From NCBI RefSeq assembly GCF_014295415.1, contig NZ_CP052909.1, forward strand, positions 2,666,001-2,730,000: a stretch of DNA of 64,000 nucleotides. The letters are read 5' to 3'. The translations under genes and the position numbers were made by a program. Shown here piece after piece: positions 62,668 to 64,000 of this stretch. Each line of letters opens with the position of its first letter. Position 1 is the stretch's first letter. Source of the DNA: Constantimarinum furrinae. GTDB taxonomy: Bacteria; Bacteroidota; Bacteroidia; Flavobacteriales; Flavobacteriaceae. Under the pieces are notes generated by a model. The model saw nothing but the letters and a program-made list of their open reading frames with translations, was not told the DNA's origin and searched no databases.

Positions 62668-64000
62668 ATGCTCACAAAATTTATAAATGCAACCAACCAT
62701 TTACTGAGTTCCTTTAAAAATTTTGTAAAATCTTCCTTTTTGAGTCTTTTAGTCATTATCATCATCCTTTTGCTATTAACGCAAATGGACCAGGCTTTCA
62801 CTATGATGGTTGATCTTATTGAAAGTCATTGGCTATCATTACTTTTATCCTTCTTTTTGATCAACGCCCTTGCCATTGCCCTTTCCCACTACCCCATCTA
62901 TAATTATTATGCGGCAAATCTCAATAATTCAGGGAATTACACTCGTTGGAAAAAAGTCTATCCCTTTACGTTATGGCCATTTAAAAAATTTCCGATCTAC
63001 ATTTTTACAACAAATAACGATACTGCCTATACACCGGATAATTGGGCCAATTATTTGAGATATTTTATCGGATTAATGATTCATGGGGTGTGGATCCATT
63101 TTATTGTAAGCAGCTTTGCTCCTAATTTTATATTTGAAAATTTTCCGTTTCAGCCTGTAAAAATTGTGATCTATATATTATTGCTCGTTCCCTTTGTGCT
63201 TTACATTATCTACAAGGAAAAATTTTCAAACCTCAGTGCTAAAACCAATAAACAGGGCATATTATTTTCGGAGGCGGAACGAAAAAAAAACTCACAAAGA
63301 CTCAACATTCTTTATAAACGTTTGGGGATCTGCTATTTTTTAATCGCCTTCCTCAGCGTATTGCTGTTAATTCTTACACTCATTATAGGAAATTTTAGTC
63401 CGGCCGGTTTTGTGCTATTGCTACTAACGAGCTATGCCTTTATTTTTAATTATGTTTTCTTCCGACTGTTGCGAACGCGCTTAAGCAGGATAAAAAAGAC
63501 CTTATCGAGCTCCCTGCTTTTACCCATTCAAATTTTTATAAGCGGAATACATTTTCTGGAGAGATCTGAAAATTATATTGCGCTTTTTCATTTTAATTTT
63601 TTGCTATCGGTCATCATCTTACTGTATTCTACCCTTGGAAGCTTATTGGGTTGGAGCCTGATTAACGGAATTCCTATACTGCTGGCTTTTTTCTATTTCT
63701 ACTACTTTGTGATCGCCAGTGCCGGTAAATACTTCTTTGTAGTGAAGAAAATGAACCTTTTCTCTACTCGAAAATATAAGGCGTTATTTGTAGGCTGTAT
63801 CTTCATAATCATACTCCTGATCATCTCTACCTGTACCAACGTAGAAGTGACAACCCACGAAATTGATCTGGTAGAAAATAACCGCTCCGAAATTACGGAA
63901 CAGCAATATATCGACAGTATTAAGACCAAAGATGATAACACGCTATTCTTCATAGCATCCCACGGTGGCGGACTCAAGGCAAATGTGTGGACTCTTAATG
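62668..64000 (+). CDS. Membrane-anchored patatin-like phospholipase (partial, N-terminal 444 residues)
   Basis: The frame is open from the ATG at 62668 to the window end. The first about 380 residues contain eight or nine hydrophobic helices in pairs, with basic loops. After a Cys-containing helix end (IISTCTN) a soluble segment leads to FIASHGGGLKANVW, which matches the patatin oxyanion glycine motif (GGGxK/R) at the start of the lipase domain. The catalytic GxSxG Ser and Asp would lie beyond the edge. A phospholipase or lysophospholipase is likely. Multi-spanning N-terminal halves are known in some Bacteroidota patatin-like proteins. Confidence 0.75.
   Translation, partial: MLTKFINATNHLLSSFKNFVKSSFLSLLVIIIILLLLTQMDQAFTMMVDLIESHWLSLLLSFFLINALAIALSHYPIYNYYAANLNNSGNYTRWKKVYPFTLWPFKKFPIYIFTTNNDTAYTPDNWANYLRYFIGLMIHGVWIHFIVSSFAPNFIFENFPFQPVKIVIYILLLVPFVLYIIYKEKFSNLSAKTNKQGILFSEAERKKNSQRLNILYKRLGICYFLIAFLSVLLLILTLIIGNFSPAGFVLLLLTSYAFIFNYVFFRLLRTRLSRIKKTLSSSLLLPIQIFISGIHFLERSENYIALFHFNFLLSVIILLYSTLGSLLGWSLINGIPILLAFFYFYYFVIASAGKYFFVVKKMNLFSTRKYKALFVGCIFIIILLIISTCTNVEVTTHEIDLVENNRSEITEQQYIDSIKTKDDNTLFFIASHGGGLKANVWTLN

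Noticed and set aside
62577-62801. 74-aa minus-strand frame opposite the patatin-like gene start
   Set aside because: It is antisense to the membrane protein's first helix and has no homology.

Overview
The window looks like a chromosomal segment of a marine-type flavobacterium (Bacteroidota, Flavobacteriaceae). The evidence is a T9SS type A C-terminal domain, menaquinone genes (menB and a menI-like/menF/menD cluster), many lipoprotein or Sec signals on short proteins, fused branched-chain E1 alpha/beta, few visible Shine-Dalgarno sequences, and several exact TAnnTTTG minus-7 promoter elements, some only about 6 nt before the start codon. Species cannot be named from the sequence alone.

Layout. 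0-27 kb is ordinary, dense core genome: a partial GAF-like gene, a TlpA lipoprotein, SIMPL, rhomboid, an acyltransferase, glmM, acpH, ggt, uvrA, a LOG protein, an apparently metal-site-less gluzincin fused to a barrel-like tail, E1 alpha/beta, asnB, a repeat-rich secreted protein, a TPR-LuxR regulator, menB and a C1 peptidase. asnB is preceded by what looks like a ribosome-mediated attenuator: a 15-residue leader peptide with six consecutive Asn codons followed by a terminator hairpin. 27-37 kb carries an esterase, an S1 RNA-binding protein, menD/menF/menI and assorted secreted proteins.

From 27 to 59 kb the intergenic spaces are filled by an unusual mosaic of degenerate heptanucleotide and octanucleotide tandem repeats (at least eight loci, blocks in a recurring order, with a recurring 26-bp hairpin-like element). 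In the middle (37.9-42.1 kb) is an AT-rich insertion built like integron gene cassettes without an integrase. Cassette 1 carries a two-gene operon (a DUF262/ParB-like DGxQR protein plus a HEPN-motif protein), which is the best candidate here for an undescribed defence system. Cassette 2 carries a multi-spanning membrane protein. Each cassette is bounded by its own 9-10 bp complementary ends, and between them is a 134-nt attC-like imperfect palindrome.

42-51 kb holds a RidA-like lipoprotein, a PPP-type phosphatase, a DUF4287/DUF5655 protein, a T9SS cargo protein, a serine hydrolase and dnaK, separated by mosaic repeats. 51-56 kb is a DNA-damage tolerance cluster: a short DnaE-type polymerase, a Y-family polymerase and a convergent YedK/HMCES protein. 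The polymerase promoter is sandwiched between two 15-bp palindromes that look like operators. 56-64 kb carries sdaA, a SnoaL-like protein, panB, an RluA-type pseudouridine synthase whose 5' end has no ATG, a four-gene signalling operon (small protein, 7-TM protein, histidine kinase, response regulator), and the N-terminal half of a membrane-anchored patatin-like protein cut by the window end. No tRNA, rRNA, CRISPR array, transposase or integrase was seen.
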